A DNA stretch of 64,000 nt from Thermoleptolyngbya sichuanensis A183 (GCF_013177315.1 NZ_CP053661.1:4278001-4342000), one strand, 5' to 3'; counted from the stretch's first letter, positions 18,659 through 28,274 are shown. Notes: generated from the letters alone by a model not told the origin. Numbers and translations are program-made.

Positions 18659-20095
18659 ATGAATATTCCATTTCCTCTCAGTTTGGCGGCATTTAGCCTA
18701 GTGGCGCTTGGGGTCACACAGGCCCTTGGCTCCCAGGGCCATACCCCCTCCGTAGAACCGGGCATCCACCTGCTCAGCAGCACTGCCACCGTCGCCTCAG
18801 GCAGAAGCGGAATGCTGAGTGCCCGTGATCCGCAGGCGTTGATCAACATCCGCGTCAGCCCCGGTGTGCAATCCAGACTCGTGTTTACGGGAACCCCCAA
18901 CACGCCCGTCATGATTCTTCAGGAAGCCCCCGGCGGAGATGGGTTTACCTGGTATCAGGTGCGGCTGGGCAACGGCGTAGAGGGCTGGGTGCGGGGCGAC
19001 TTGGTGCGCGTAACGGCGGGTTCTGGGGCGATCGCCTCCTCGCCTGCTGCACCGCACCCCCCCGCCCAGCAAGCCGCAGGTTTCCAGAATGCCGCGGCCG
19101 ATGCACCAATCTACGACCCGTCCTCTGGGGTGCTGATGCGTCCTGGAACCCGCCCGGAAGCGAGTGCGCCCAATCGCGGCGATTTGCCCAGCCCCATGTC
19201 TAATCTGCCTGCATATAATCCGTCTGTCCAACCCGTGCCGCCTGCCAGCGTGCCAACCAATGGGCAGACCAATCTCCCGCGCTATTCGCGTGAAGTCGTG
19301 GTCGATCAGCAGGGACAGCGCGACATCACCCAGGGAACGGCGAACCCTGCGGTGAACCAACCCCTACCCAGCCCCACTCCCCCCAATTCGCCAGGACTGG
19401 TGGATCGCATCGTGGATGGGATTAGTGCCATTGGCGATCGCGTGGGTGCGATTCTAAACCCTGGGCCAGCCCCCCTAGCAATCACGCAAGCAGACATTGA
19501 TTACTTCACGGAAGTCGCGCTTGGCTCGGAATGGGGAAATAGTGCGCCGCTAATTCGTAGATGGAATACAAACTTGAGAATTCGCGTCACGGGAACACGC
19601 ACTGCTGAGGATGACGCGACGATTCGCCAAGTGATGCAAGAATTAAACGACCTACTCCACGGCAGCGGCGTGCAGCTAGTCCACGACGATCGCAACCCGA
19701 ATGTCGAGATTATTTACGCACCAGAAAGCCAGTTCCGCCAGCTAGAACCTAACTATGTGCCAGGGAATTTAGGCTTTTTCTGGGTGCGCTGGAATAGTAG
19801 CGTCATCAACTATGCCCGCATTTTGATTACCAATACAAACCGCGTCACGCAGCGAGAACGGAGCCACTTGCTGCGGGAAGAACTGACTCAGGTCTTGGGT
19901 TTGATGCGCGACTCCAATCGCTATCCCAACAGCATTTTCTATCAGGGCTGGACGGATGTGACCGAGTATGCCGAAATCGATCGCACGCTGATTCGGATGC
20001 TCTACCATCCCCAACTTCGACCCGGTATGACGCAATCGCAGGCCGTTGCCGTCCTGCAAACTCTAGCTGATCCACGCGCCGCCAGAACCCGCTAG
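18659..20095 (+). CDS. Exported SH3-DUF2927 protein
   Basis: The 478-residue protein has a signal peptide (FPLSLAAFSLVALGVTQALG). A bacterial SH3 domain at about residues 55-115 (LINIRVSPGVQS, GFTWYQVRLGNGVEGWVRGD) is followed by a long Pro/Asn-rich linker. A C-terminal DUF2927 region begins near ITQADIDYFTEVALGSEWG. HLLREELTQVLGL resembles the zincin-like helix of DUF2927, with Glu residues in place of a standard HExxH. It probably acts in the periplasm. I chose the ATG at 18659, after GGAAG, over an in-frame start at 18533 that would bury the signal peptide. No operon partner is evident. Confidence 0.82.
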   Translation: MNIPFPLSLAAFSLVALGVTQALGSQGHTPSVEPGIHLLSSTATVASGRSGMLSARDPQALINIRVSPGVQSRLVFTGTPNTPVMILQEAPGGDGFTWYQVRLGNGVEGWVRGDLVRVTAGSGAIASSPAAPHPPAQQAAGFQNAAADAPIYDPSSGVLMRPGTRPEASAPNRGDLPSPMSNLPAYNPSVQPVPPASVPTNGQTNLPRYSREVVVDQQGQRDITQGTANPAVNQPLPSPTPPNSPGLVDRIVDGISAIGDRVGAILNPGPAPLAITQADIDYFTEVALGSEWGNSAPLIRRWNTNLRIRVTGTRTAEDDATIRQVMQELNDLLHGSGVQLVHDDRNPNVEIIYAPESQFRQLEPNYVPGNLGFFWVRWNSSVINYARILITNTNRVTQRERSHLLREELTQVLGLMRDSNRYPNSIFYQGWTDVTEYAEIDRTLIRMLYHPQLRPGMTQSQAVAVLQTLADPRAARTR

Positions 20096-20170
20096 CGAGG
20101 TTTCCTTAATCCTGCCGGGGCAAAGCCTGGAGAACTGCATGAATCCTATTACCTGTGAGTCCTATTGCCT

Positions 20171-20257
20171 CAGGATCTACTGCGATAAGTTTTCTGGGTT
20201 TTGGAGGATTTCTCGCGGGCTGCGCCCGCGAGAAATCCTCCAACCGCGTAAGTCCTA
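20171..20257. repeat. Palindromic MITE-like repeat, copy 2
   Basis: This copy is inverted relative to that at 2515. The right end CGCGTAAGTCCTA is the complement of TAGGACTTACGCG; the left end is degenerate (AGGATCTACTGCG). The stem arms are TTGGAGGATTTCTCGCGGG and their exact complement. The word AGTTTTCTGGG is shared with the 40706 copy. Confidence 0.78.
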
Positions 20258-20394
20258 TGCCCACAAAGCACAGAGACAAGCGGGGGACGATTGAGCCTGA
20301 AGAAGGGATGAAGTTCTCTAGAAGTTGTTTAACCTCTCCGGATGCTCTATGTCCTCAGACGTAGAAACGAATGGTAGATGCACCCTGATTCAAG

Positions 20395-20427
20395 CCCTAG
20401 AGGTTCGCCTCTGGGGTTTTTTCTTTT
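20395..20427 (+). terminator. Rho-independent terminator with UUCG loop upstream of rpmH
   Basis: CCCTAGAGG and CCTCTGGGG arms close a TTCG tetraloop and run into TTTTTTCTTTT. It lies 300 bp after the DUF2927 gene and 105 bp before rpmH, so it insulates the ribosomal operon or attenuates it. Confidence 0.82.
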
Positions 20428-20531
20428 GCGTTTGTCTTGCGTCCTCTGGAGAGTGATACAATAGTAGACCGTGGCTTTCGCAATTCACATTCTGTATCAT
20501 CCCCTTCTGCAACGGTTGGAGAGCTAAAATT

Positions 20532-20672
20532 ATGACGAAACGTACTCTGGGTGGAACCTCCCGCAAGCGCCGCCGCACTTCTGGCTTCCGCGCACGAATG
20601 CGTACCAAAAACGGGCAACGAGTGTTAAAAGCACGCCGTCGCAAAGGGCGGGTTCGTTTGTCTGTTTCCTAA
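20532..20672 (+). CDS. rpmH: 50S ribosomal protein L34
   Basis: The 46-residue, highly basic protein begins [15 protein letters not shown], contains [12 protein letters not shown] and ends RVRLSVS, the standard L34 pattern. GGAG (20519-20522) lies upstream of the ATG. It heads the conserved rpmH-rnpA-yidC order, which couples a ribosomal protein, RNase P protein and membrane insertase. Confidence 0.97.
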   Translation: MTKRTLGGTSRKRRRTSGFRARMRTKNGQRVLKARRRKGRVRLSVS

Positions 20673-20801
20673 TCTCCACCTGCGTCCCGTCCAGATAGGG
20701 GTTTGAGCTAGCCACCAGTTTGCCTGGAGCTAGCTTGTTTGCGTATGGACTGATTGGGCTGGATTGGCTTATGGCTCACTGGCTTACGGAATAGATGTGT
20801 T

Positions 20802-21272
20802 GTGGCTCTCCCCAAAGTCCATCGACTTAAGCGTCGGCAGGAATTTAGCAAGGTTCACCAGTCCGGCGTGCGGCGCAGCACTCGCAACTTCACGCTACGC
20901 GCACTGCGCCAGGTTCCAGTCCACCAGAGAAAGCCCGGTTTGCCCGATTCTGATAGGTCTGATAGGAATGCGGTAGATGGCAATGCAGTAGACAGGAATG
21001 CGGCAGAACCATTAGGGCGATCGCCCACGCGCATCGGCATCACGGTCAGCACCAAGGTCAGCAAGCGGGCCGTGGTTCGCAACCGCATCAAGCGGCGTAT
21101 CCGGGCGGCTCTACGCGAGTTGCTGCCTGGGTTCGCAACGGGCTGGATGATTGTCGTCATCGTGCAACCCGTTGCAGTAAAGTGCAACTATAAAGAAATT
21201 CTGCAAGAATTAAAGCAGTTGCTGATAGAGGCCGAGGTGTTCGATGGGCATTCGGGAAGATGTGTACTATGA
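20802..21272 (+). CDS. rnpA: Ribonuclease P protein component with internal insertion
   Basis: The 156-residue protein assists the RNase P RNA in 5' tRNA maturation. N-terminal ALPKVHRLKRRQEF and the RNR signature KRAVVRNRIKRRIR are diagnostic. I chose GTG at 20802, giving the usual start; the longer frame from 20754 has no family-like sequence. Residues about 41-75 are an unusual insertion with near-repeats of DRNAVDGNAVDRNAAE, longer than the loop in most RnpA proteins. The 3' end overlaps the next gene by 29 bases. Confidence 0.93.
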   Translation: MALPKVHRLKRRQEFSKVHQSGVRRSTRNFTLRALRQVPVHQRKPGLPDSDRSDRNAVDGNAVDRNAAEPLGRSPTRIGITVSTKVSKRAVVRNRIKRRIRAALRELLPGFATGWMIVVIVQPVAVKCNYKEILQELKQLLIEAEVFDGHSGRCVL

Positions 21273-21627
21273 AGGCGGCCCCCACATCGGGGATTTGATC
21301 CTCAACTGCCTGCTGGGGCTGACAGTGGTGTGCCTGCCGCTGACGGTGGGAGCGATCGTTCGGGCCATCTGGCTCCGCTATCGGATTACCGACCGACGGA
21401 TTTCCGTTACGGGTGGATGGATGGGGCGCGATCGCTCGGATGTCATCTATTCCGAAATGGCTAGCGTGGTTGCCGTACCTCGCGGGCTGGGCAGTTGGGG
21501 CGATATGGTTGTTACGCTGAAAGATGGCAGCCGTCTGGAGCTACGCGCCATGCCCAAGTTCCGGGAAGTTGCCAACTACATCAGCGAGCGGATCGCAGCC
21601 AAGGCCTCCAAAAAAGCCAGCACTTAG
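21244..21627 (+). CDS. PH domain membrane protein of the rnpA-yidC cluster
   Basis: The 127-residue protein has a hydrophobic segment at about 20-42 (LILNCLLGLTVVCLPLTVGAI). A bacterial PH-like domain follows (YRITDRRISVTGGWMGRDR, IYSEMASVV, VVTLKDGSRLELRAMP). It overlaps rnpA by 29 bases and is a conserved cyanobacterial neighbour of yidC. Its biochemical role is unknown; membrane or lipid association is likely. Confidence 0.85.
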   Translation: MGIREDVYYEGGPHIGDLILNCLLGLTVVCLPLTVGAIVRAIWLRYRITDRRISVTGGWMGRDRSDVIYSEMASVVAVPRGLGSWGDMVVTLKDGSRLELRAMPKFREVANYISERIAAKASKKAST

Positions 21628-21929
21628 ACTCGATAGATCCGACCCGATAGAATCCGAATTGTCAGACCTGTTGGATCAGCCAAAAGCTAACTCCCCATTC
21701 GCTTAGGCAATTTGCTCTTTAGGAATTGGGACAACTGCAACCAGACGTTCAATTCGGCTGCAATCGACTGGTTTTGCAGCGTACAATGATGTCTGGTTAC
21801 GTCTGGTGATTACATCCAGTGAAGCTAAATGCGTAGCACTTAGCTAGTTTATTTCCGGATTGTTTCTAGATTGTTTCCAGGTTTAGTCACGCCGTAAACG
21901 TTCAGAGCCACAAGGTACCCACAAAGCAC

Positions 21930-23072
21930 ATGGATTTTGGTGTCGGTTTTCTCTCCAACAACGTCATGTTGCCGATCCTGGATTTCTTCTACGGGATCGT
22001 GCCAAGTTACGGGCTGGCTATTGTGGCTCTGACCCTGGTGATTCGATTTGCGCTGTATCCTCTCAGCGCTGGGTCAATCCGCAATATGCGCCGGATGCGG
22101 GTTGCCAACCCGGTGATGCAAAAGCGAGTTAAAGAAATTCAGGAACGCTATAAGGACGACCCTGCTAAGCAGCAGGAGGAAATGGGCAAGGTTTACAAAG
22201 AGTTTGGTAATCCCCTATCGGGCTGTTTGCCTGTGCTGGTGCAGATGCCCATCTTGTTTGCCCTGTTTGCGACGCTGCGGGGGTCGCCATTCTCAGACAT
22301 TAACTACAATGTGAATTTGCAAGTTCTGCCACAGGAGCAAATTGAGCAGATTCAGCCCCAGGCATATACTACCAATCCCCAAAATATTTACGTTTCGGAT
22401 GGTGTGCATGTCCCTGTGGCGGCGGTTGTTCCAGGCGGAACTCGTCTAGCAGTGGGTGAAAAAACTCGCATCGATTTCCAAACAACTGAGGGCAAGCCGC
22501 TGCGGGAAGTGCTGGCAGCGTACCCCGACACGATAATCGACCCGGTTTGGAAGGTGACTAAGGGCGCTGAAAATATCCAGATTGACGAAGACGGCAATAT
22601 TCAAGCCATCAAGCCAGGGGATGTCACGATTCAGGGCACGGTGCAGGGTCTAGCGGCAAATAAGGGCTTTTTGTTTATCGACAAACTGGGTCGTGTGGGC
22701 GCGAGGGATGCCGACGGCACGATTCACTGGGACATCGTGGGTATGATCATTTTCTTTGGTCTGAGCCTGTATGTGAACCAGCTTTTGTCGGGTCAGGGCC
22801 CCAGCAACAATCCTCAGCAGGATACAGTGAACAAGTTGACCCCAGTGCTGTTTTCGGGAATGTTTCTGTTTTTCCCGCTGCCTGCGGGCGTGCTGATGTA
22901 CATGGTGATTGCTAACATCTTCCAAACGCTGCAAACCTTTATTCTGTCGCGAGAGCCGCTGCCTGAGAATCTGCAAAAGATTTTGGATGAGCAGGAAAAG
23001 CAGTCGAGTGGAGATAGCGGGCGGGAAGCGCTGCCATTTGAGCCGGGACGTTCTAAGAAAAAGGCGGGATAG
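21930..23072 (+). CDS. yidC: Membrane protein insertase YidC/Oxa1
   Basis: The 380-residue insertase integrates membrane proteins into plasma and thylakoid membranes. Typical segments are [40 protein letters not shown], and C-terminal helices with [27 protein letters not shown] (here cited as pieces). Between the second and third membrane segments (about residues 130-265) a hydrophilic domain with [20 protein letters not shown] and [12 protein letters not shown] resembles a bacterial Ig-like (Big-2) fold. A 300-bp leader separates it from the PH-domain gene, so it may have its own promoter. Confidence 0.95.
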   Translation: MDFGVGFLSNNVMLPILDFFYGIVPSYGLAIVALTLVIRFALYPLSAGSIRNMRRMRVANPVMQKRVKEIQERYKDDPAKQQEEMGKVYKEFGNPLSGCLPVLVQMPILFALFATLRGSPFSDINYNVNLQVLPQEQIEQIQPQAYTTNPQNIYVSDGVHVPVAAVVPGGTRLAVGEKTRIDFQTTEGKPLREVLAAYPDTIIDPVWKVTKGAENIQIDEDGNIQAIKPGDVTIQGTVQGLAANKGFLFIDKLGRVGARDADGTIHWDIVGMIIFFGLSLYVNQLLSGQGPSNNPQQDTVNKLTPVLFSGMFLFFPLPAGVLMYMVIANIFQTLQTFILSREPLPENLQKILDEQEKQSSGDSGREALPFEPGRSKKKAG

Positions 23073-23075
23073 CAG

Positions 23076-23564
23076 ATGGCAAGCGTGGAGCAACAGCGGC
23101 AGGGGCGCGAGTGGCTGAATCAGCTGTTGAGTCTGGCTACCTTGCCAGCCGCGGTGGATGCTGACGGTGTGGCCATTCGCGAGGATGAAAGCTGCTGGCT
23201 GACGATTTCGTCGGATGCGCTCTCGACTAAGCAGATTCAGGCATTGCAGGGCGATCGCGGCGAGGTGCTGGACTCGATCCAGTATTTGCTCAACACCACG
23301 CTAAACATGGGCAAGCCAGAGGGTGAGCAGCAGCCGTTTACGGTGGAGCTAGACGGATATCGCGATCGCCGTCAGGCGGAGTTGCTGGCCCTGGCCGAAG
23401 AGGCGGCGGCAAAGGTGCGCGAAACGGGGGAAGAGTTTGAGATGGTAGCGCTGTCGGCGGCTGAGCGGCGACAGGTACACACCTTTCTCAAAGACTATGA
23501 GGATCTGGAAACCTCCAGTCGTGGTCAGGAACCCGATCGCCGTCTGGTGGTGCGTCGAAAGTAG
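23076..23564 (+). CDS. R3H-domain RNA-binding protein (Jag/KhpB-like)
   Basis: The 162-residue protein starts three bases after the yidC stop. The N-terminal part is KH-like (LTISSDALSTKQIQALQGDRGEVLDSIQYLLN). The C-terminal R3H motif is seen in ALSAAERRQVHTFLKDYEDL with the Arg-x3-His spacing. Proteins of this type bind RNA and are encoded beside yidC in many bacteria. It is shorter than firmicute Jag and lacks its N-terminal domain. Confidence 0.9.
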   Translation: MASVEQQRQGREWLNQLLSLATLPAAVDADGVAIREDESCWLTISSDALSTKQIQALQGDRGEVLDSIQYLLNTTLNMGKPEGEQQPFTVELDGYRDRRQAELLALAEEAAAKVRETGEEFEMVALSAAERRQVHTFLKDYEDLETSSRGQEPDRRLVVRRK

Positions 23565-23734
23565 CTGGGTCAAAGGCTATCTGGCAGTTGCGTCTGGTTG
23601 GCAGTTGCTCCTAGCTAATAGTTGCTCTGGGAGCCGAGCCTCTTGAGTGGGGCGGCCCAGGCTACAGTGCCAGGACTGAGAACGGGTTATTCTTTCCGTA
23701 GCGTCAATCGCAATGAGTGCGAGAGGAGGCGGCT

Positions 23735-24250
23735 ATGATGCAGGCAATTCATATTCCTCAACTGCTGAGGGCGGTCGAGCAGACTGAAACGATCGAGGTG
23801 CAAGATCACCTGCCCGACCTAGATACCTTAATGCCCGTGCAGGGCACGATTCGCGTGATGCACAAGGGCAACTATCTGGACGTGTCTGCAAAGGCGGAGG
23901 CGATTGTGACTCTGACGTGCGATCGCTGTTTGCAGCAATACAACCATCGCCTCTCGATCGACGTGTCGGAAATGATCTGGCTACAAGAGGCGACTTCCAC
24001 AGCCGCAGAGGATTTGTTTGATCAGGATTTAAGCTCGACGGAGGGACTGATCGAGTCGCTGCCGCCGCGGGGCTATTTTGAGCCAGATCGGTGGCTCTAC
24101 GAGCAGCTTTGTTTGGAAATTCCTCCGCGCAAGCTCTGCGACCCCAAGTGTGCAGGTATTGAGCTAAGCGACGAGTTGCCCGTGCCGACGGTGAATGTCG
24201 ATCATCGATGGGCATCGCTAGAAGCCCTGAAAAAGCAAATGCTGAACTGA
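23735..24250 (+). CDS. YceD family (DUF177) protein
   Basis: The 171-residue protein contains the DUF177/YceD signature: VTLTCDRCLQQY, then LPPRGYFEPDRWLYEQLCLEIPP in the C-terminal half. The family is implicated in accumulation of large-subunit rRNA and L32. I chose the ATG at 23735, five bases after GAGGAGG; an in-frame GTG at 23717 is less likely. The paired Cys residues (CDRC, CDPKC) suggest metal binding. Confidence 0.9.
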   Translation: MMQAIHIPQLLRAVEQTETIEVQDHLPDLDTLMPVQGTIRVMHKGNYLDVSAKAEAIVTLTCDRCLQQYNHRLSIDVSEMIWLQEATSTAAEDLFDQDLSSTEGLIESLPPRGYFEPDRWLYEQLCLEIPPRKLCDPKCAGIELSDELPVPTVNVDHRWASLEALKKQMLN

Positions 24251-24290
24251 GTGCAGCAGATGAAACGAAGGGGGTTGGCAGGAACGAGGC

Positions 24291-25802
24291 ATGAGTTTTG
24301 CAGAAGAGTTTGAACTGCTGCTGCGGGCCCGCTACCCGCTGATCTACGTGCCGACTCGCGAAGAGGAGCGCGTGGAAGGGGCGATCGCCCAGTGTGCCCA
24401 GCAGGGCAACCGCTCCTTTTACGTGTGGGATTTTGTCGATGGCTATCAGGGCAACCCCAACGATGCTGGCTCTGGCAAACGCAACCCGTTGCAGGCGCTG
24501 GAACTGGTCGAAAAGCTGCCGCCGACCGTTGCCGCAGTCTTTGTCCTGCGAGATTTTCACCGTTTTTTAGACGATGTAGCGGTTGCCCGCAAGCTCAAAA
24601 ACCTGGCGCGATTGCTCAAGTCTCAGCCCAAAAATATTGTGCTGATTTCGCCACAGGTGACGATTCCCGATGACCTCAGCGACGTGCTGACGGTGCTGGA
24701 CTTTCCTTTGCCCACCGCTAGCGAGATCCGACAAGAACTGGAGCGCCTGACGATGGCGACCGGGCGATCGCTCGATAGCCGGGTGTTGGATGATCTGGTG
24801 CGCTCCTGCCAAGGGTTGTCGATGGAGCGGATTCGGCGGGTGCTGGCGCGGGCGATCGCCACCCACGGCGAACTGCAAGCCGAAGACGTAGACCTGATCC
24901 TCGAAGAAAAGCGGCAGACGATCCGCCAGACGCAAATTCTCGACTTTTATCCCGCTACTGAGCGCATTTCCGACATTGGCGGGCTGGATAACCTGAAAGA
25001 CTGGCTGCTGCGGCGCGGCGGTGCGTTTTCCGAAAAAGCCCGACAGTATGGATTGCCGCACCCCCGCGGGCTGCTGCTGGTGGGCATCCAGGGCACAGGG
25101 AAATCGCTGACGGCAAAGGCGATCGCCCACCACTGGCACCTGCCCCTGCTGCGGCTGGACGTGGGCCGCCTGTTTGCCGGACTGGTGGGCGAGTCCGAAT
25201 CGCGCACCCGCCAGATGATTCAGCTTGCAGAGGCTCTAGCGCCCTGCGTCCTGTGGATCGACGAAATCGACAAAGCCTTTGCTGGGTTGGACGGACGCGG
25301 CGACTCAGGCACCAGCAACCGCGTCTTTGGGACGTTGATCACCTGGCTGGCAGAAAAAACCTCGCCTGTATTTGTAGTTGCAACCGCAAACGATATCGAG
25401 GCGCTGCCGCCCGAAATCAAGCGTCGGGGGCGGTTTGACGAGATTTTCTTTGTGGGGCTGCCCAGCCAGGAAGAGCGCAAAGCGATTTTTGAGGTACACT
25501 TAATGCGCTTGCGGCCGCACAATCTCCAAAGCTACGACCTAGAGCGGCTGGCGTATGAAACGCCGGAATTCTCTGGGGCAGAGATCGAGCAAATTCTGAC
25601 CGAGGCAATGCATCTCGGCTTTAGCCAGGGACGCGACTTTACGACCGACGACGTGCTAGAAGCAGCCAGCCAGATGATTCCCCTAGCGCGGACTGCTCAA
25701 GAGCAAATCGAAAAGCTCCAGCGCTTTGCCGCCGAAGGGCGGGCCCGCCTGGCCTCTCGCCAAGGCAACTTGTTCCTGCGGCCCCAGTCCCAATCTTCCT
25801 AG
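24291..25802 (+). CDS. ycf46: AAA ATPase Ycf46
   Basis: The 503-residue protein is the cyanobacterial/plastid Ycf46. The N-terminal half is a degenerate P-loop-like region (LLLRARYPLIYVPTREEERV). The C-terminal AAA domain has Walker A GIQGTGKS (about 262-269), Walker B CVLWIDEIDK and the sensor region VVATANDIEALPPEIKRRGRFDE with arginine fingers. Ycf46 has been linked to regulation of CO2 and bicarbonate use. It closes the rpmH-to-ycf46 run, 40 bp after the DUF177 gene. A Leu-rich segment follows the ATPase core. Confidence 0.94.
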   Translation: MSFAEEFELLLRARYPLIYVPTREEERVEGAIAQCAQQGNRSFYVWDFVDGYQGNPNDAGSGKRNPLQALELVEKLPPTVAAVFVLRDFHRFLDDVAVARKLKNLARLLKSQPKNIVLISPQVTIPDDLSDVLTVLDFPLPTASEIRQELERLTMATGRSLDSRVLDDLVRSCQGLSMERIRRVLARAIATHGELQAEDVDLILEEKRQTIRQTQILDFYPATERISDIGGLDNLKDWLLRRGGAFSEKARQYGLPHPRGLLLVGIQGTGKSLTAKAIAHHWHLPLLRLDVGRLFAGLVGESESRTRQMIQLAEALAPCVLWIDEIDKAFAGLDGRGDSGTSNRVFGTLITWLAEKTSPVFVVATANDIEALPPEIKRRGRFDEIFFVGLPSQEERKAIFEVHLMRLRPHNLQSYDLERLAYETPEFSGAEIEQILTEAMHLGFSQGRDFTTDDVLEAASQMIPLARTAQEQIEKLQRFAAEGRARLASRQGNLFLRPQSQSS

Positions 25803-25873
25803 CCTTGCTGTTAAATATCCTGCGGAGTTTTGTGTTCGTCCTCTGGCTGGCTCAGGTATCCTGCAAGAGTCCT

Positions 25874-25990
25874 TGAACAGTTTCCCACTCGAACAGTTTC
25901 CCGTCGAACAGTTTCCTGTCGAACAGTTTCCCACTCGAACAGTCTCCCGTCGAACAGTTTCCCGTCGAACAGTTTCCCACTCAAACAGTT
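25874..25990. repeat. Tandem repeat of 15-18 bp after ycf46
   Basis: Eight units of the word GAACAGTTTCCC with spacers CGTC, TGTC or ACTC (for example GTCGAACAGTTTCCC) lie between ycf46 and the SH3 gene. The last unit changes to CAAACAGTTTCCCC. They are open on both strands, which creates spurious long frames. Confidence 0.85.
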
Positions 25991-26016
25991 TCCCCAAAGA
26001 TTTTCAAGTTCCAAAG

Positions 26017-26463
26017 ATGAGTCGCACTATGGGTTTGCAACGGCTGGCACAGGGCGTAATTGGGGTTTCGCTGGCGATCGCCATCCTGTTTTTCGCAGGG
26101 GTCAGCGCGGCCCGCTATCTAATCAACCGCCTCACCGAACTGCCGCCTCGACCCGTCTTCCCCAACGACACCGCTCCCCCCGGCGGCGCAGTGCCCGTTG
26201 CGGATGGTACCGTGCCCCCGCCAGACACCACACCTGTCCAAGCTGCCGCATCTGGAGAGGTCTACACTGCCCGCGTTCTTCCGGCAGTTGGGATTGTGCT
26301 GCGAGACGGCCCCAGCCTGGACTCCGCGCAAATTGGCGGCATCGACTATAACCAGGAAATCACCGTGCTGGAAACCAGCGCCGACGGTGGATGGCTGCGG
26401 GTGCGCCTGAACGACGGCAGCGAAGGCTGGGTCAAAGCGGGCAACACCGAGCGAATTCAGTAA
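26017..26463 (+). CDS. Membrane-anchored SH3-domain protein
   Basis: The 148-residue protein has an N-terminal membrane anchor or uncleaved signal (GVIGVSLAIAILFFAGVSAA). A Pro-rich linker and one bacterial SH3 domain (about 80-145; VGIVLRDGPSLDSAQIGGID, EITVLETSADGGWLRVRL, GWVKAGNTERI) follow. It probably binds cell wall or another envelope component. I chose the ATG at 26017, because the longer open frame to 25726 runs through the tandem repeats and the end of ycf46. Confidence 0.8.
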   Translation: MSRTMGLQRLAQGVIGVSLAIAILFFAGVSAARYLINRLTELPPRPVFPNDTAPPGGAVPVADGTVPPPDTTPVQAAASGEVYTARVLPAVGIVLRDGPSLDSAQIGGIDYNQEITVLETSADGGWLRVRLNDGSEGWVKAGNTERIQ

Positions 26464-26538
26464 ACCTCTTGCGTGAATCGTTGGGCGGCACCGCCGCCCA
26501 ACGATTCACGCTCTCAGAAAAGCATTTATGTAAGAGGT
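26464..26538. repeat. CTCTTGCG-type palindromic repeat
   Basis: A 19-bp perfect stem (GCGTGAATCGTTGGGCGGC and its complement, loop ACC) lies between end words ACCTCTTGCG and TGTAAGAGGT. The layout resembles the TAGGACTTACGC repeats: short inverted ends and an inner hairpin nearer one end. It starts at the SH3 gene stop and could also act as a transcript end. Confidence 0.78.
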
Positions 26539-26628
26539 CTAGTAATCACGAGCTCGGCAGTCTTGCGGGTCTAATTTGCGGGACTAATTGAGCGGGACTA
26601 ATTGCAGAGAGTCGCAGAGATTCAGAGA

Positions 26629-27543
26629 TTAGCGCTTGCGGGCAAACAGCCCAAACAGTCCACCCCCTGGGTTTTCGGGCTTCGCGTTGGGCGCGTCGGG
26701 TGCTTCGAGGGGGATATTGAGCCGGGGCGCATAGCGCAGCGCTAGGGGGTCTTTGGGGTTGAGCTTGAGCGCCTGACGGCAGTGAACCTTTGCCATCGTG
26801 GGCAAGTCCTGCATCAAATAAGCCGCCGCCAGTAGCGAGTGATATTCGCTCTTTTTGGGGTCGATCTTGATGGCATCCTTCAGTTCGCGCACTGCCAGAC
26901 CGGGATTATTCTTGCGGACATACTCCTGCGCTCGCTGGTAGTGGCGCTGAGCATAGTCGATGGCAGGCTTCTCGTCATCGGCAGGGGAAGCCGGAGAAAA
27001 GGTAGCAGGCGTGGGGGCAGCCGTGGACACAATCCCCGTGCGTTTTTCCCGAATAATCGGCTCGCCCATCTTGAGCCGCAGGTAAACGAGATTCAGTTCA
27101 CCCAACTGCTCGGTGACGGACTCGAATCGATCCAGCGGGGTGTATTGCGTAGCGGCCAGATCAGTAACGGCTTGCTCATAAAACACGTCAATGTTGGCCA
27201 AAGACGTTTTGATGAGAGACTGGGCGATCGCGCTTTGGGGACGCATCGGCTCCTCTCGGCTCATGCGGCGCACCCGAAACCGAAGCAGCGCCAGATGCTC
27301 GGCCCGCCCTTTGTCTTGCTTAATTTTTTGATAAGTCGGGCTGACCAATCGCGCAAATAGCTGAGTAGCCAGTTCGCGATTGGCGGCTTCGGCCTGGGCA
27401 AAGCTGTCGGGATGCAGCAGCTTGGCGATCGCCCGATAGCGCTTGAGGACACGCCGCTCATCCGCAGTCACCGATAGCCCCAGCACCGCGTAGGGGTCGG
27501 TAAATTGCGTCAGCCAGTCGGGTGAAAAAGACCTCTGCGACAT
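26629..27543 (-). CDS. J-domain protein with TPR repeats
   Basis: The 304-residue protein has an N-terminal J domain (about 12-70) with DPYAVLGLSVTADERRVLKR and the HPD motif in LLHPDSF. HPD stimulates DnaK ATPase. After a Pro-rich linker the C-terminal half holds TPR-like helices (RHYQRAQEYVRKNNPGLAVR, YHSLLAAAYLMQ). It has no Gly/Phe or zinc region, so it is a type III J protein. This architecture is conserved in cyanobacteria. The client is unknown. Confidence 0.87.
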   Translation of the reverse strand: MSQRSFSPDWLTQFTDPYAVLGLSVTADERRVLKRYRAIAKLLHPDSFAQAEAANRELATQLFARLVSPTYQKIKQDKGRAEHLALLRFRVRRMSREEPMRPQSAIAQSLIKTSLANIDVFYEQAVTDLAATQYTPLDRFESVTEQLGELNLVYLRLKMGEPIIREKRTGIVSTAAPTPATFSPASPADDEKPAIDYAQRHYQRAQEYVRKNNPGLAVRELKDAIKIDPKKSEYHSLLAAAYLMQDLPTMAKVHCRQALKLNPKDPLALRYAPRLNIPLEAPDAPNAKPENPGGGLFGLFARKR

Positions 27544-28274
27544 TCAAGTGCGTCTCTTCAGCAAAGTCGGATATCACATAAACCCTGGTAGAACAGCATG
27601 ACTGTCTGCCCATTTCCTCTCATTTAGCCGTCGTTAGGCTCGGATGCACCGGAAGCAATCCCTAGGAACAAAGATTGAGCCATTGAAGTGACCTATCAAC
27701 CCAGAGTTGACTCTTGACCTAGAGTTGACTCTGGGTTGGTCTGCCGCCGAGTTACCTCTTAGTAAAGGATAGCAGCCTCCTACCCGTATTTCTGGGGAGG
27801 ACAACCCTCACTCACTCTGCCAGCAGGCGGCAGACACCTGCTCATGACGCAATTTTGTCCTGGTGAACTTCTAGAGTATCAGTATTTCTACGGGGGCTAC
27901 GTTACCCCGGATACTGAATCTTGCCTTTACAAAGTGGGCAGGGGATGAAAATAGACTGTCTATCGACGGACAAGAGCAACCCTGGAATCGTTAGTAACAA
28001 AAGGTAGACGCGATACACAGCCTAAAAACTTACACAGAACTCAAAAGAATTCGGCCACTTGGGGCTTCTGAGTTGGGGGCTATCCAATATTATGGCGATT
28101 TCCGCAGGCGTGTCATAGGCCAAAGTACGGTAGTCCCATAGAGTCTTTTTGAGCATTCCGCAAAGACTTGATGAAGGTAGGTGGGCAGAAATCGTGTCCG
28201 CTGCCTACCAGAATCGATATCATGGAGAGGTTTTAGGAGTCCGCGAGTTCTCTGCGATCGCCCACATCCCAGCA
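27544..28274. other. Intergenic region with a palindrome
   Basis: No gene is supported between the J-protein start and the TM2 gene. CAACCCAGAGT (27697-27707) and ACTCTGGGTTG (27728-27738) form an inverted repeat that also contains AGAGTTGACTCT twice. Another short GC-rich palindrome, GGGGCTACGTTACCCC, is near 27895. An undetected small RNA is possible. Confidence 0.4.

Noticed and set aside
23733-24560. A 275-codon minus-strand frame
   Set aside because: It is antisense to the DUF177 and ycf46 genes, whose products are clearly recognised.
25683-26014. Minus-strand frames with GNCSTGNCS-type repeats
   Set aside because: They only translate the tandem GAACAGTTTCCC repeats and overlap the end of ycf46.
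27780-28140. A structured small RNA or riboswitch upstream of the TM2 gene
   Set aside because: Short palindromes are present, but I could not match any known riboswitch, SRP RNA, 6S RNA or tmRNA core.
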